A stretch of 64,000 nucleotides of DNA from an uncultured Paracoccaceae bacterium (GTDB taxonomy: Bacteria > Pseudomonadota > Alphaproteobacteria > Rhodobacterales > Rhodobacteraceae): assembly GCA_938005545.1 (NCBI GenBank), contig CALKXV010000049.1:1-64000 (forward strand), written 5' to 3'. Below are positions 26,772 through 35,188 of the stretch, piece by piece. The notes under the pieces were generated by a model, which had not been told where the DNA came from, did not search any database, and worked only from the letters and a program-made list of their open reading frames with translations. Position 1 is the stretch's first letter; every line of letters begins with the position of its first letter. The translations under genes were made by a program, and so were the position numbers.

Positions 26772-28019
26772 ATGGATTTATTACAGCTCACTTCGCTTTT
26801 GATCGTATTGGCCGCGCTTTTCGGGGCCGTCAATTATCTGTTTTTAAAACTGCCTTCGGCGATTGGCATTTTGGTGGTGTCGCTCTTGGCGTCGCTTGTG
26901 ATCCTGGGGCTGGACCTGTTGGTGCAGGGCTTTACGGTCGATGATCAGGTGCGAACCTTGGTCGGCGGCATCGCATTTTCAGACGCCTTGTTGGAAGGCA
27001 TGCTGGGGCTATTGCTGTTTGCAGGCGCGCTTCACGTAAAGCTGTCGGACTTGCGCGAGCAATGGCGGCTGGTCGCATTGATGGCAACGATTGGCATTGC
27101 GTTGTCGACGGTGATTGTGGGCGTCGGGTTTTCGTGGCTGACCGGCATGCCGATCCTGATCGCGCTGGTCTTTGGATCGTTGATTTCACCCACGGACCCG
27201 GTTGCGGTTTTGGGTGTTTTGCGCGAAGCCAGCCTGCCCAAGACGTTGGAAACCAAGATCGCGGGCGAAAGTCTGTTCAACGACGGTGTCGGCTATGTGG
27301 TGTTTCTGGTGTTGGTAGGCCTGGCCTTTCCCCACGGCGATGACCACGGCGGCGGGTTATCCGGGGCGGTCACGCTGTTCTTCCAAGAGGCGGTTGGCGG
27401 CGCAGTCCTGGGCATCGCGCTTGGTTGGTTGACATTCCGGTTGATGCGGCGGATCGACGATTATTCGCTTGAGGTTCTTTTAACGCTGGCTTTGGCCTTT
27501 GGGGGGTATCAACTGGCGGTTTGGCTGCATTTTTCGGCCCCGATCATGGCGGTCTGTGCAGGCCTTTTGATCGGTGACGTGGGTGCCGCAAAGGGTATGA
27601 GCGACGAAACGCGCAAATACGTCGATGCCTTCTGGAAGTTGATCGACGAAATTCTGAACGCTGTTTTGTTCCTTTTGATCGGGATCGAGGTTTTCGCAAT
27701 CACATTCAACATGGATGCGTTCCAGACCGGGCTGGCGGCCATCGCCTTGGCCTTGGTTGCACGCTTGGCGGCGGTTGCAGTGCCCGTACTGGTGCTTCGC
27801 CCGTTCCGCAGTTTCTCGCCCGGTGTGATTCCGATCATGACATGGGGTGGGCTAAAAGGCGGTATTTCGGTTGCACTTGCGCTAAGCCTGCCTGACGGGG
27901 AATGGACGCCGCTTATTCTGACGGCGACCTATATGGTGGTGATCTTTTCGATCATCGTTCAAGGCCTAACCGTAGCTGGGTTGGCCAATCGTTTGGGCCG
28001 GGAGCCTGATCTGGTATGA
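26772..28019 (+). CDS. Na+/H+ antiporter, CPA1 (NhaP) family
   Basis: A 415-residue inner-membrane cation/proton antiporter with about 12 segments. The hallmark residues are visible: GSLISPTDPVAVLGVL near residue 137 (TDP unwound helix) and KIAGESLFNDGVGYV near 163, where the Asn-Asp pair binds the ion. The LILTATYMVVIFSIIVQGLTV segment is the usual C-terminal motif. Start ATG 26772 is preferred (AGGA with 7-base spacing) over ATG 26766, which lies too close to that site. The stop overlaps the PhzF-like gene start (ATGA). Confidence 0.92.
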   Translation: MDLLQLTSLLIVLAALFGAVNYLFLKLPSAIGILVVSLLASLVILGLDLLVQGFTVDDQVRTLVGGIAFSDALLEGMLGLLLFAGALHVKLSDLREQWRLVALMATIGIALSTVIVGVGFSWLTGMPILIALVFGSLISPTDPVAVLGVLREASLPKTLETKIAGESLFNDGVGYVVFLVLVGLAFPHGDDHGGGLSGAVTLFFQEAVGGAVLGIALGWLTFRLMRRIDDYSLEVLLTLALAFGGYQLAVWLHFSAPIMAVCAGLLIGDVGAAKGMSDETRKYVDAFWKLIDEILNAVLFLLIGIEVFAITFNMDAFQTGLAAIALALVARLAAVAVPVLVLRPFRSFSPGVIPIMTWGGLKGGISVALALSLPDGEWTPLILTATYMVVIFSIIVQGLTVAGLANRLGREPDLV

Positions 28020-28873
28020 CGGATTATCTGGTCTATGACGTCTTCACCGACCGTGCTTTTGGCGGCAATCCACTGGCAATCATCCCAAGTGCGCAGGGTC
28101 TGGCGGACGCCGATCTGCAACGCATTGCGCGGGAATTCAACTTTTCCGAAACCACCTTTGTCTTTCCGCCCGTGGCCGGTGGTGATGCAAAGGTGCGCAT
28201 CTTTACGCCGAGCGCAGAAATCCCATTTGCGGGTCATCCAACCATCGGAACGGCGCTTGCGCTGCACAATCTTGGCCGCGTTGGAACCGACATGGTGCTG
28301 GAACTGGGGGTTGGGCCAATCCCTGTCACCATCACCGGGATCCGTGCACGCTTTGTCACCAAGGTGCCGCTTCAAACCTGGCCCGGACCGTCGGTGGAGG
28401 TTGTTGCGGCCAGCGTCGGGCTTGGCCTCGATAAGATCCGCGCAGACCGGCATCGACCGATCATTGCAAGTGTGGGTCTACCCTTTGTTTTGGCCGAAAT
28501 CAGCACTGAGGATGCTTTGAGCGCAATCCAAACCAATACGGACGCTTTTCGCGCCTTTGACAGCCAATGGCCCACGGCCAACCATTATGATCTGTTTGCC
28601 TATACGCGGGATGGCCAAACGATCAACGCGCGCATGTTTGCGCCCCTTGATGGCATCCCCGAAGACCCGGCCACCGGCAGTGCTTCGGCGGCCCTTGCGG
28701 CCTATCTGGGGCAGCTTGAAGGTGTGTCTGCGACCTTCCAGATCAACCAAGGCGTCGACATGGGTCGCCCCAGCAAGATCGAAGCCGAAGTTACAGTTGA
28801 CGGCGGCACCCCCGTCGCCATCGCGATTTCCGGCGAAGCGGTGCCTGTAATGGAAGGGCGTCTTGTCGTCTGA
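28016..28873 (+). CDS. PhzF-family isomerase/epimerase-like protein
   Basis: A 285-residue protein of the PhzF fold (two diaminopimelate-epimerase-like halves). VYDVFTDRAFGGNPLAI is the N-terminal signature. The catalytic Glu of PhzF corresponds to FNFSETTFVF near residue 46. FAGHPTIGTA near 73 and EDPATGSASAALAAYL near 215 are the other conserved blocks. No phenazine genes are present, so it is one of the many PhzF homologues of unknown substrate. It is coupled to the antiporter by a 4-base overlap and lies 60 bases before fur/mur. Confidence 0.88.
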   Translation: MTDYLVYDVFTDRAFGGNPLAIIPSAQGLADADLQRIAREFNFSETTFVFPPVAGGDAKVRIFTPSAEIPFAGHPTIGTALALHNLGRVGTDMVLELGVGPIPVTITGIRARFVTKVPLQTWPGPSVEVVAASVGLGLDKIRADRHRPIIASVGLPFVLAEISTEDALSAIQTNTDAFRAFDSQWPTANHYDLFAYTRDGQTINARMFAPLDGIPEDPATGSASAALAAYLGQLEGVSATFQINQGVDMGRPSKIEAEVTVDGGTPVAIAISGEAVPVMEGRLVV

Positions 28874-28933
28874 GGGTTTTCCTTGGCCGCGTCTTGGCTT
28901 AGAACAGTTCCGCAGGCAGACAGAGACATTCGA

Positions 28934-29344
28934 ATGACCGACACTATTATCGAGCGCTGCGAGGCAAATGGCCTGCGTCTGACAGATCAGCGGCGCACGA
29001 TTGCCCATGTTCTGGAAGACGCCGATGACCATCCGGATGTGGAAGAGCTTTATGCCCGCGCCAGTGCGGTCGACGCTGGAATTTCCCTTGCAACGGTGTA
29101 TCGGACGGTAAAGCTGTTCGAGGAAGCCGGTATTCTGGAAAAGCTGGACTTTCGCGATGGACGTGCCCGCTATGAAGATGCGGAACGCGATCACCACGAT
29201 CACCTGATCGACATGAATTCGGGACACGTGATCGAATTCGTCGACGAAGACATCGAAGCTTTGCAAGAACGTATCGCAGCCAAGCTGGGCTATGAGTTAA
29301 AGGGGCACCGCATGGAGCTCTATGGCGTGAAGCGAAGAACCTGA
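28934..29344 (+). CDS. Fur-family metal regulator (Fur/Mur type)
   Basis: A 136-residue Fur-fold repressor. The winged helix covers about residues 8-85, including RLTDQRRTIAHVL and the recognition helix region GISLATVYRTVKLFEEAGI. The metal segment is DHHDHLIDMNSGHVIEF near residue 88, followed by acidic DED. The C-terminal CxxC zinc site of E. coli Fur is absent; the only Cys is near residue 9. In Rhodobacterales this pattern is typical of the Fur orthologue that works as manganese-responsive Mur, and it lacks the HHH run of Irr. Mn sensing is therefore likely but inferred. ATG 28934 is chosen; the frame is open to 28883. Confidence 0.9.
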   Translation: MTDTIIERCEANGLRLTDQRRTIAHVLEDADDHPDVEELYARASAVDAGISLATVYRTVKLFEEAGILEKLDFRDGRARYEDAERDHHDHLIDMNSGHVIEFVDEDIEALQERIAAKLGYELKGHRMELYGVKRRT

Positions 29345-29380
29345 CAATCATCGCTTAACCAAGCCGATTAATCAAAACGA

Positions 29381-29395
29381 GCGCCTTTCAGGCGC
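29381..29395. terminator. Possible weak hairpin terminator after fur/mur
   Basis: GCGCCT (29381-29386) and AGGCGC (29390-29395) form a 6-bp stem with a 3-base loop, 36 bases after the fur/mur stop. No T run follows on the plus strand, so efficient intrinsic termination is doubtful. Confidence 0.35.
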
Positions 29396-29512
29396 ACTCG
29401 ATTCTATGTCGGTGTCCGGCACGAAACCCTGTTTATTCTTAGAAAAATGCGCGGAGGCCCGATGTCCCCCGCGCAATTGTTTTTGGTGCGCACCAAAGGC
29501 GCACTATCGGGA

Positions 29513-29881
29513 TTATTTTTCGCTGGCGATGCCCAGACCAACAGTGAATTTTTCGCACCAGACCCAAACCTCGTTGTAGTCGTTTGGATCAATTCCCGCA
29601 GGCAGGTCGTACGACGAAGCGCCGGAATCCGCTTTCAGCAATACTGTCAGAGTTTCAGGGGCGTATTTGCCATCCTTACCAAGCGCAATGCGTGGATCAG
29701 GAGCACCGTCAAAGCGGAAATCATCAAGTAGATTAACTGTATTTCCCACGATTTCAGCTGTTCCCGAAACGGTGTGATTATTGATGCCCTTAAACTTGAA
29801 AAGGCGACCATGGCCTCCGGCAAAGGCAGCAGGGGCAGCTGTGACGGCAGCGCAGGCTGCCAAAAATGTACGACGGTCCAT
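29513..29881 (-). CDS. Exported DM13-domain protein
   Basis: A 122-residue exported protein. MDRRTFLAACAAVTAAPAAFA is an N-terminal signal with a twin-Arg DRRTFL start, suggesting Tat export. The mature part is one DM13 domain: HTVSGTAEIV, LDDFRFDGAPDPRIALGKDG, and the C-terminal NDYNEVWVWCEKFTVGLG with the single conserved Cys. DM13 domains are proposed electron-transfer or redox modules in animals and bacteria, without a proven reaction. It stands alone on the minus strand in a 690-base interval between fur/mur and a membrane-protein gene. Confidence 0.85.
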   Translation of the reverse strand: MDRRTFLAACAAVTAAPAAFAGGHGRLFKFKGINNHTVSGTAEIVGNTVNLLDDFRFDGAPDPRIALGKDGKYAPETLTVLLKADSGASSYDLPAGIDPNDYNEVWVWCEKFTVGLGIASEK

Positions 29882-30033
29882 TAGGGAAACTCCAAGTTAT
29901 TGTTCCATGTGCAGAACCTACATTCCCGACGTCCCTATGCCTACAGCGCTTACGGGTTTGTGATCGTGATATGAGTTTTAGGCAGAAGGGTTTTAATCTA
30001 TGTCTACATCTGCAAGTATTGGAAGGACTGGAA

Positions 30034-30609
30034 ATGGGCCTATCGGTCGTTCTAAGCCTCGGTTTGGCTTTCGGAATTTGGGCGTTTCTGCGTCACAAGC
30101 CCATGTCTGTTCGCCTGATGATTGTCCTGGTCCCCTTGGCGATGGTTGTGGTTTTGATCGGGGCCGCAAACATCATTATTTCAATAAAAGCTGGTTATAT
30201 AGGTGACAGTTTCTGGACTTTGGGAACCGGCGGTCGAGTTGGTGTCATTCTGATCAGCACCTTCGGGTTAACCGCTTTGTTCTTGGCCATAGGGTGGAAA
30301 TCAAAACTTTTCAAACGCCTGCCTATATGGGTTGGTTTGCCAATGGATGCGCTTGTTGGAATTGTTACATTTGCGGTCTTCTATTCGATATCCCCGCAGA
30401 TTTATTACACTCTGTACCAGTTTATTTTCCCATATCTGCCGAACCAGGTTGTCGTGAAACAGCTTCTGGATGTCGAAAAGGTCCTTCAGATTGCGCGCCT
30501 TGTGGTGGGCGGATCTTTGTCAGATCACCTGTCTGGCATCGCTTTGTGGGCCATACTGCCGTTCACGCTTTGGATGCACGCGCACCGGGTGCCGGACGAT
30601 CCAAGCTAG
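30034..30609 (+). CDS. Integral membrane protein, unknown function
   Basis: A 191-residue protein with about four strong membrane segments (VVLSLGLAFGIWAFL, MIVLVPLAMVVVLIGAA, GVILISTFGLTALFLAIGW, and LVGIVTFAVFYSISPQIYYTLY) and a final hydrophobic stretch GIALWAILPFTLWMHAH. I do not recognise a family. ATG 30034 has GGAAGGA 7 bases upstream, which decides the start although the frame is open to 29866. It converges on the beta-ketoacyl synthase gene with a 25-base gap. Confidence 0.65.
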   Translation: MGLSVVLSLGLAFGIWAFLRHKPMSVRLMIVLVPLAMVVVLIGAANIIISIKAGYIGDSFWTLGTGGRVGVILISTFGLTALFLAIGWKSKLFKRLPIWVGLPMDALVGIVTFAVFYSISPQIYYTLYQFIFPYLPNQVVVKQLLDVEKVLQIARLVVGGSLSDHLSGIALWAILPFTLWMHAHRVPDDPS

Positions 30610-30634
30610 GCCAAAGTGTTGAGGCGCGCCTGTG

Positions 30635-31843
30635 TCAGGCTTTCTTTAGGGCCAGAACCGCGTTCAATCCGCCGAAGGCAAAGGCATTCGATAGGACATA
30701 GGCCACCGAAGCTTCGCGCGCTTCGTTCGGAACCACGTCCAAGGCGCATTCGGGGTCAGGTTCCTGGTAACCAATCGTGGGCGCGATGACGCCGTCTTTT
30801 AGAGCCATAAGGCAAGCCAGCAATTCAACCGCACCCGTGCCGCCGATCAAGTGGCCGTGCATGGATTTGGTCGAGGAAATCAGCACTTCGTTGGCATGAT
30901 GACCAAAGACGTTAGAGACGGCAGCGCATTCGGTCTTGTCATTCGCCGCCGTGCCAGTGCCGTGCGCGTTGATATAGCCGACCTGTTCTGCGTTGATGCC
31001 AGCATCTTTGAGCGCCCCGGAAATGGCGCGCGCCGCACCGTCTTGCGATGGCATAACTATGTCGGCGGCGTCTGAGGTCATCGAGAACCCGACGACCTCG
31101 GCTAAGATATTCGCGCTCCGCGCTTTGGCGTGGTCATAGTCTTCGAAGACGAAAACACCGGCACCTTCGCCTTGCACCATGCCATTGCGGTTAGCGGAAA
31201 ACGGTCGACACGCGTCCTTGGACATAACACGCAATCCTTCCCAGGCTTTCACGCCGCCAAAGCACAACATGCTTTCCGAGCCACCCGTCACTATTACCTT
31301 GGCCGCACCGCCCCGGATCAACCAAAACGCCTGACCCATAGCGTGATTTGACGACGCACAGGCCGTGGCCACAGTGAAAGATGGCCCCTTCAGGTTAAAA
31401 CGCATCGACACATGGCTGGCGGCAGCGTTGTTCATCAGTTTCGGGACAATGAACGGATGAACCCGGTTTTTGCCTTCTTCATAGACCGCGCGGTAGTTTT
31501 CATCCTGAGTGTTAAGACCGCCACCTGAAGTGCCCAACACCACACCGGATTCTGCGGCAAGGCCGCCGTCGAAATCCAACCCGGATTGAGCAATTGCTTC
31601 TTCAGCGGCGACAAGTGTGAACTGGGTGAACCGATCAAACAGCGCCAACTGCTGGCGGTTGAAGCGGCTGTCGGGATCATAGCCTTTGACCTGTCCACCA
31701 AGGCGGATCGACAGGCGTTCGACATCGCGGATGTCAAGTTCGCCAATCCCGCAAACTCCGTCGCGCATGGCCTGTTGGGTGGCCTGAACCGAGTGGCCCA
31801 GGGGGTTAATCGTCCCGGCCCCGGTGATGGCGACACGGCGCAT
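30635..31843 (-). CDS. Beta-ketoacyl-ACP synthase (KAS I/II type)
   Basis: A 402-residue condensing enzyme that extends acyl-ACP with malonyl-ACP. The full catalytic set is visible: Cys162 in VATACASSNHAMG, His294 in INAHGTGT, Lys326 and His331 in STKSMHGHLIGGTG. It resembles FabF but is not in a fab cluster. It lies directly behind a small ACP (3-base gap) and then lpxD on the same strand. That context suggests a dedicated condensing step, for example for an unusual acyl chain of lipid A, which is inference only. FabF paralogue in general fatty-acid synthesis is the alternative. Confidence 0.9.
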   Translation of the reverse strand: MRRVAITGAGTINPLGHSVQATQQAMRDGVCGIGELDIRDVERLSIRLGGQVKGYDPDSRFNRQQLALFDRFTQFTLVAAEEAIAQSGLDFDGGLAAESGVVLGTSGGGLNTQDENYRAVYEEGKNRVHPFIVPKLMNNAAASHVSMRFNLKGPSFTVATACASSNHAMGQAFWLIRGGAAKVIVTGGSESMLCFGGVKAWEGLRVMSKDACRPFSANRNGMVQGEGAGVFVFEDYDHAKARSANILAEVVGFSMTSDAADIVMPSQDGAARAISGALKDAGINAEQVGYINAHGTGTAANDKTECAAVSNVFGHHANEVLISSTKSMHGHLIGGTGAVELLACLMALKDGVIAPTIGYQEPDPECALDVVPNEAREASVAYVLSNAFAFGGLNAVLALKKA

Positions 31844-31845
31844 GT

Positions 31846-32112
31846 TCAGGCGGACTTCTCGGCGACGAATTGTTCAACGGCTGCGACGACGGATGCGACT
31901 GACGAGATGTCGAAATCGCTCTTTTCGGGTTCGTTGGCGTTGAATGGCACTGTAATGTCAAAACTTTCTTCGATTGCGAAGATGGCTTCGACCAACCCCA
32001 TGGAATCTACGCCCAAATCCGAAAGGGATTGATCCATAGATACATCGGCCGGTTCAAGCACAGCTTGTTCGGCAATAATTTGAATAACCCGGTCTTTGAC
32101 GTTTTCGCTCAT
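31846..32112 (-). CDS. Dedicated acyl carrier protein
   Basis: An 88-residue ACP. The phosphopantetheine serine is Ser37 in DLGVDSMGLVEAIFAIEE, with Met in place of the usual Leu after Ser (DSM, not DSL). The acidic helix II is present. Helix III is followed by a longer loop (NANEPEKSDFDISS) than in house-keeping AcpP. It is not AcpXL-like in length or sequence. It sits between a KAS gene (3 bases) and lpxD (33 bases) on the same strand, so it probably serves these enzymes. ATG 32112 is preceded in frame by GTG 32115; ATG is preferred. Confidence 0.88.
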   Translation of the reverse strand: MSENVKDRVIQIIAEQAVLEPADVSMDQSLSDLGVDSMGLVEAIFAIEESFDITVPFNANEPEKSDFDISSVASVVAAVEQFVAEKSA

Positions 32113-32145
32113 CACTGACCCGCCTCTTTTCCCTTAGGCGGATAT

Positions 32146-33237
32146 TTAGTCATCCTCGCCGTCCAATGGAACAGCTTTCTTCAATGCGCGTACATCCGCA
32201 AACAATCGTGGCAAACGGCGCCAGTTCTGGGAGGCTGTGATGTATTGGTCCATTTTCATGGCCGGAAAGCCCAGAACAATTCGTCCTGCGGGGATTTTAC
32301 TCAGGATTTTTGTGCCACCGCCGGCCACCACGTCGTCACCAACGGTGGTATTGTCGGTGACCCCCACCTGGCCGCCCAACACCACACGATTGCCGATTTT
32401 GGTTGATCCGGCGATGCCGACCAGCCCGCACAACAACGTATCCTCGCCCACTTCAACGTTATGGCCGATCATCACCAGACTATCGACCTTTGAACGGTTG
32501 CCGATGCGGGTCGCACGAATGGTCCCCCGGTCGATAGCTGCATTTGCGCCGACTTCGACGTCATCGCCAATTTCGACAGTGCCCAGCGAATGAATGCGGG
32601 TCCAGGATGCGTTTTTGGCCGCCACATCGCTACCGATTGCGGCGCGCGCCTCTTCGACGCGGCTTTTGTCGGGGGTGACATAGCTGAAACCATCGCCGCC
32701 AATGACTGCACCCGGCTGACAGATGAAACGATCCCCGATCATCACCCGCGCGCCGATGCGGGCACCTGCGTGGATCAGCGCATCGTCCCCGATGCACGCA
32801 TCCTCTGCGATGCTTGCATGGTTTGCGATGCGAACGCGTGCCCCGATTTCGACCCGAGCCCCGATCACAACCAATGGCCCAATCGCCGCGCCCTCGCCGA
32901 TCTTTGCGGTCGGGTCAATAATCGCAGCGGGGTGAATGCCTGGCGCAATCTCGGGTCCGGGATCCAGCAGTTTGGTCAGCCCTGACATGGCATAGCGTGG
33001 CCTTGGAACCACAATCGCGGCCTCAAGCCCGAGGCTTTGCCAATCAGCCTCCGCCCAGACAATCGCCGCCCGCGCCTGCCCCTTGGCCAAGCCATCGGCA
33101 TATTCAGGCTTCATGGCGATTGCCAGATCGTCGGCGCTTGCGTCAGCGGGTTCAGCGGCCCCGGTGACTAAAAGATCAACGGCGCCAAATGCTTCTGCAT
33201 TCAGCGCCGCTGCGATATCTTTGATTTTGTAACTCAT
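32146..33237 (-). CDS. lpxD: UDP-3-O-acylglucosamine N-acyltransferase LpxD
   Basis: A 363-residue enzyme of lipid A synthesis that adds the N-linked 3-hydroxyacyl chain from acyl-ACP. The N-terminal uridine-binding domain covers about residues 1-100. A left-handed beta helix of hexapeptide repeats follows (IGEGAAIGPLVVIGARVEIG and similar). The catalytic His is in VMIGHNVEVGEDTLL near residue 245. In many bacteria lpxD is in the bamA-fabZ-lpxA-lpxB cluster; here it is instead grouped with ACP and KAS genes on one side and an L,D-transpeptidase gene on the other. Confidence 0.93.
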   Translation of the reverse strand: MSYKIKDIAAALNAEAFGAVDLLVTGAAEPADASADDLAIAMKPEYADGLAKGQARAAIVWAEADWQSLGLEAAIVVPRPRYAMSGLTKLLDPGPEIAPGIHPAAIIDPTAKIGEGAAIGPLVVIGARVEIGARVRIANHASIAEDACIGDDALIHAGARIGARVMIGDRFICQPGAVIGGDGFSYVTPDKSRVEEARAAIGSDVAAKNASWTRIHSLGTVEIGDDVEVGANAAIDRGTIRATRIGNRSKVDSLVMIGHNVEVGEDTLLCGLVGIAGSTKIGNRVVLGGQVGVTDNTTVGDDVVAGGGTKILSKIPAGRIVLGFPAMKMDQYITASQNWRRLPRLFADVRALKKAVPLDGEDD

Positions 33238-33262
33238 GCCCGGGCCCTCTTGGCCCTGAGGC

Positions 33263-34873
33263 TTAGCTTCTTACTGCGCGAAGGGAAACCCCGGCGTTTT
33301 TCAACGCCTTCCAGATCTTGGCGTCGCGACCATAGACGTCACGGCGGAACTGGATCTTGCCTTTGGCCTGGGTCATCGCGGTCCGGTATACCAGATGCAC
33401 GGGCACCTCTTTTTCAAGGGGAACCACGGTTTCGCGACCTGTCGTCAGACGGGCCTGAAAATAGCCTACGGGATCGCGTTCCTGAACCTTCAACAGGGCA
33501 TAGGCAAAGTCGAACGGATCGTTCAGGCGGATACAACCGTGGCTGAATGCGCGGGCTTCGCGACCGAACAGCTGCTTTTGCGGCGTGTCGTGCAGATAGA
33601 TGTTGTGACGGTTCGGGAACATGAATTTCACCAGACCAAGTGCATTGCGACGACTTGGCGGCTGTTTGATATCAAACGGGAAGGTCCGTTCGTCAAACTG
33701 CGTAAAGTCCATGTTTTCGCGGCTAATGGTCTGGCCACGCGAATTGATCAGGCGCAAATGGCCGACTGCATTCGGGTTCTTTTGCAGCATTGGAAGATAT
33801 TCTTTAACCGCAATCGAACGTGGCACATTCCAAGTGGGGTTGATGACCATATGTTCCATCACGTCCGAAAACTCAGGCGTCCTGCGATCGGAATCATTGG
33901 CACCCACGACCGATTTGGTCTGGAACGTGACCTTGCCGTTGTCGATGATCCGCGCCTGATAGTCGGTAATGTTCACCCAGACGTGGCGCTTACCAAGCGG
34001 CATGTTGATCCAGCGTTCGCGTTCCATCGCAACCATGATCTGGCTGAGACGCGTGGCCGGTTCGATGTTGATTTCGCGCATCGTCCCCTGGCCTGCGACG
34101 CCATCTGTGACCAATCCGTGGTCCCGCTGGAAGGTCGCGACGGCCTGCTTTAGCTTGTCGTCATAGGTCGAACCTGCTGTACGACGCATATAGCCCATGG
34201 CGATCAAACGGTTGCGCATCTGCACGACGGCACCGCCCGATTGTCCGGGTTTCAGCGATTTGGCTTGAACTTTCGCGCCCCATCCGCCCTTGCCAACGAC
34301 CTTTTCGAACTTCAGCTTCTCTTTCGTCAGGCGCGTGTATTCCGGCGTTGATGGAGGCAGCTTCTTGATGAAGGCTTTGGGTGAGGATTTGGAGAATGTG
34401 CTGAGAAGAGACGTGCGGCTGCGATACGGCACTTCGCGGACCAAACCGGCGTCGACCCGGCTAGGAACAAGAACACCTGTTTGGATGTCGCGGGCATAGC
34501 GCAGGAACAGACGGCTCATTTCGACTTCGAGGCGCCCGAGTTCACGTTCTGACGTAACGCGGCGCGGGTTGATGCTGAGCGTATCCATGCTGTAGCGGTC
34601 GGCTGGCAATCCGTGGACCGAGGCATTTTGCACCGCTTTGATCAAAGCCTCGCGGCGTTTTTTGGCTTTGTTGCCCTTGGCCGTCCAAATCGCTTTGTAA
34701 CCGTTTGCCTTATAAAACTCAGCAATATCACGGTCTTTGGCGGCAGCTTCGGCAACGGATTGCACAAAAGCAGTGACCTGAGCCTGTGCAGGCACGGCCC
34801 AAGTTGTCGCCGCGATGACGAGCGCAAAGATAGTCAAAAATGTAAGTCGTTTGATGGAAGATGTGGCAGTCAT
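33263..34873 (-). CDS. L,D-transpeptidase, YcbB/LdtD type
   Basis: A 536-residue periplasmic enzyme that forms 3-3 cross-links in peptidoglycan. Signal peptide is about residues 1-32 (LTFLTIFALVIAATTWAVPAQA). A YcbB-type scaffold domain covers about 35-200, a peptidoglycan-binding domain near 225-275 (VVQMRNRLIAMGYM, AVATFQRDHGLVTDGVAGQGT), and the YkuD catalytic domain about 305-480 with active Cys in FSHGCIRLND. ATG 34873 gives a sensible signal peptide; the frame is open to 34918. It is divergent from a YcbK-type endopeptidase gene, the same functional pairing as ycbB-ycbK in E. coli. Confidence 0.92.
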   Translation of the reverse strand: MTATSSIKRLTFLTIFALVIAATTWAVPAQAQVTAFVQSVAEAAAKDRDIAEFYKANGYKAIWTAKGNKAKKRREALIKAVQNASVHGLPADRYSMDTLSINPRRVTSERELGRLEVEMSRLFLRYARDIQTGVLVPSRVDAGLVREVPYRSRTSLLSTFSKSSPKAFIKKLPPSTPEYTRLTKEKLKFEKVVGKGGWGAKVQAKSLKPGQSGGAVVQMRNRLIAMGYMRRTAGSTYDDKLKQAVATFQRDHGLVTDGVAGQGTMREINIEPATRLSQIMVAMERERWINMPLGKRHVWVNITDYQARIIDNGKVTFQTKSVVGANDSDRRTPEFSDVMEHMVINPTWNVPRSIAVKEYLPMLQKNPNAVGHLRLINSRGQTISRENMDFTQFDERTFPFDIKQPPSRRNALGLVKFMFPNRHNIYLHDTPQKQLFGREARAFSHGCIRLNDPFDFAYALLKVQERDPVGYFQARLTTGRETVVPLEKEVPVHLVYRTAMTQAKGKIQFRRDVYGRDAKIWKALKNAGVSLRAVRS

Positions 34874-35188
34874 CTTACGTCCAATACTGTTAGTGCTCCC
34901 CAGTCTCACTCTTGTCATGGATAACGTTAACAGTGTCTATTCAAATTCCAGCCAGCCACGCCGTCTGTCACTCAGTTGCAACAACACATTGACCAAGATG
35001 CAACACTGCCACTCGATTGAATAAATTGGCAATTTTCCGCCGATTACGGACACCAAAACACACAAATTGATCAATTATGTTTCAAGCGTTAACCATTTGG
35101 GGCATATAGCCTTTGTACTTGGGGGAGTGAGGTACCTCTGACCGCGTAGAAAAAACGCGGCAGAGTTGATAACGGGACACGTGATATA
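34874..35188. promoter_or_regulatory. Divergent intergenic region with palindromes
   Basis: The 315 bases between the L,D-transpeptidase and the YcbK-type gene are AT-richer than the surroundings and contain no supported gene. Two inverted repeats lie in the leader of the rightward gene: the perfect palindrome GAGGTACCTC (35129-35138), and CCGCGT (35142-35147) pairing with ACGCGG (35155-35160) around AGAAAAA. They would form adjacent hairpins 30-60 bases before the start codon. AAATTGATCAATT lies further left. I could not fix -35/-10 boxes with confidence. Confidence 0.5.

Noticed and set aside
28016-28873. Phenazine biosynthesis gene
   Set aside because: Only the PhzF fold is present and no other phz gene exists in the window. 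PhzF-like proteins of unknown function are common.
29447-29731. Plus-strand 94-codon frame between fur/mur and the membrane protein gene
   Set aside because: It lies antisense to most of the DM13 gene, which has a clear signal peptide and domain on the minus strand.
31846-32112. ACP as AcpXL for very-long-chain lipid A
   Set aside because: The sequence around the phosphopantetheine serine and the C-terminal half do not look like AcpXL, and the companion lpxXL and fabF1/F2 genes are absent.
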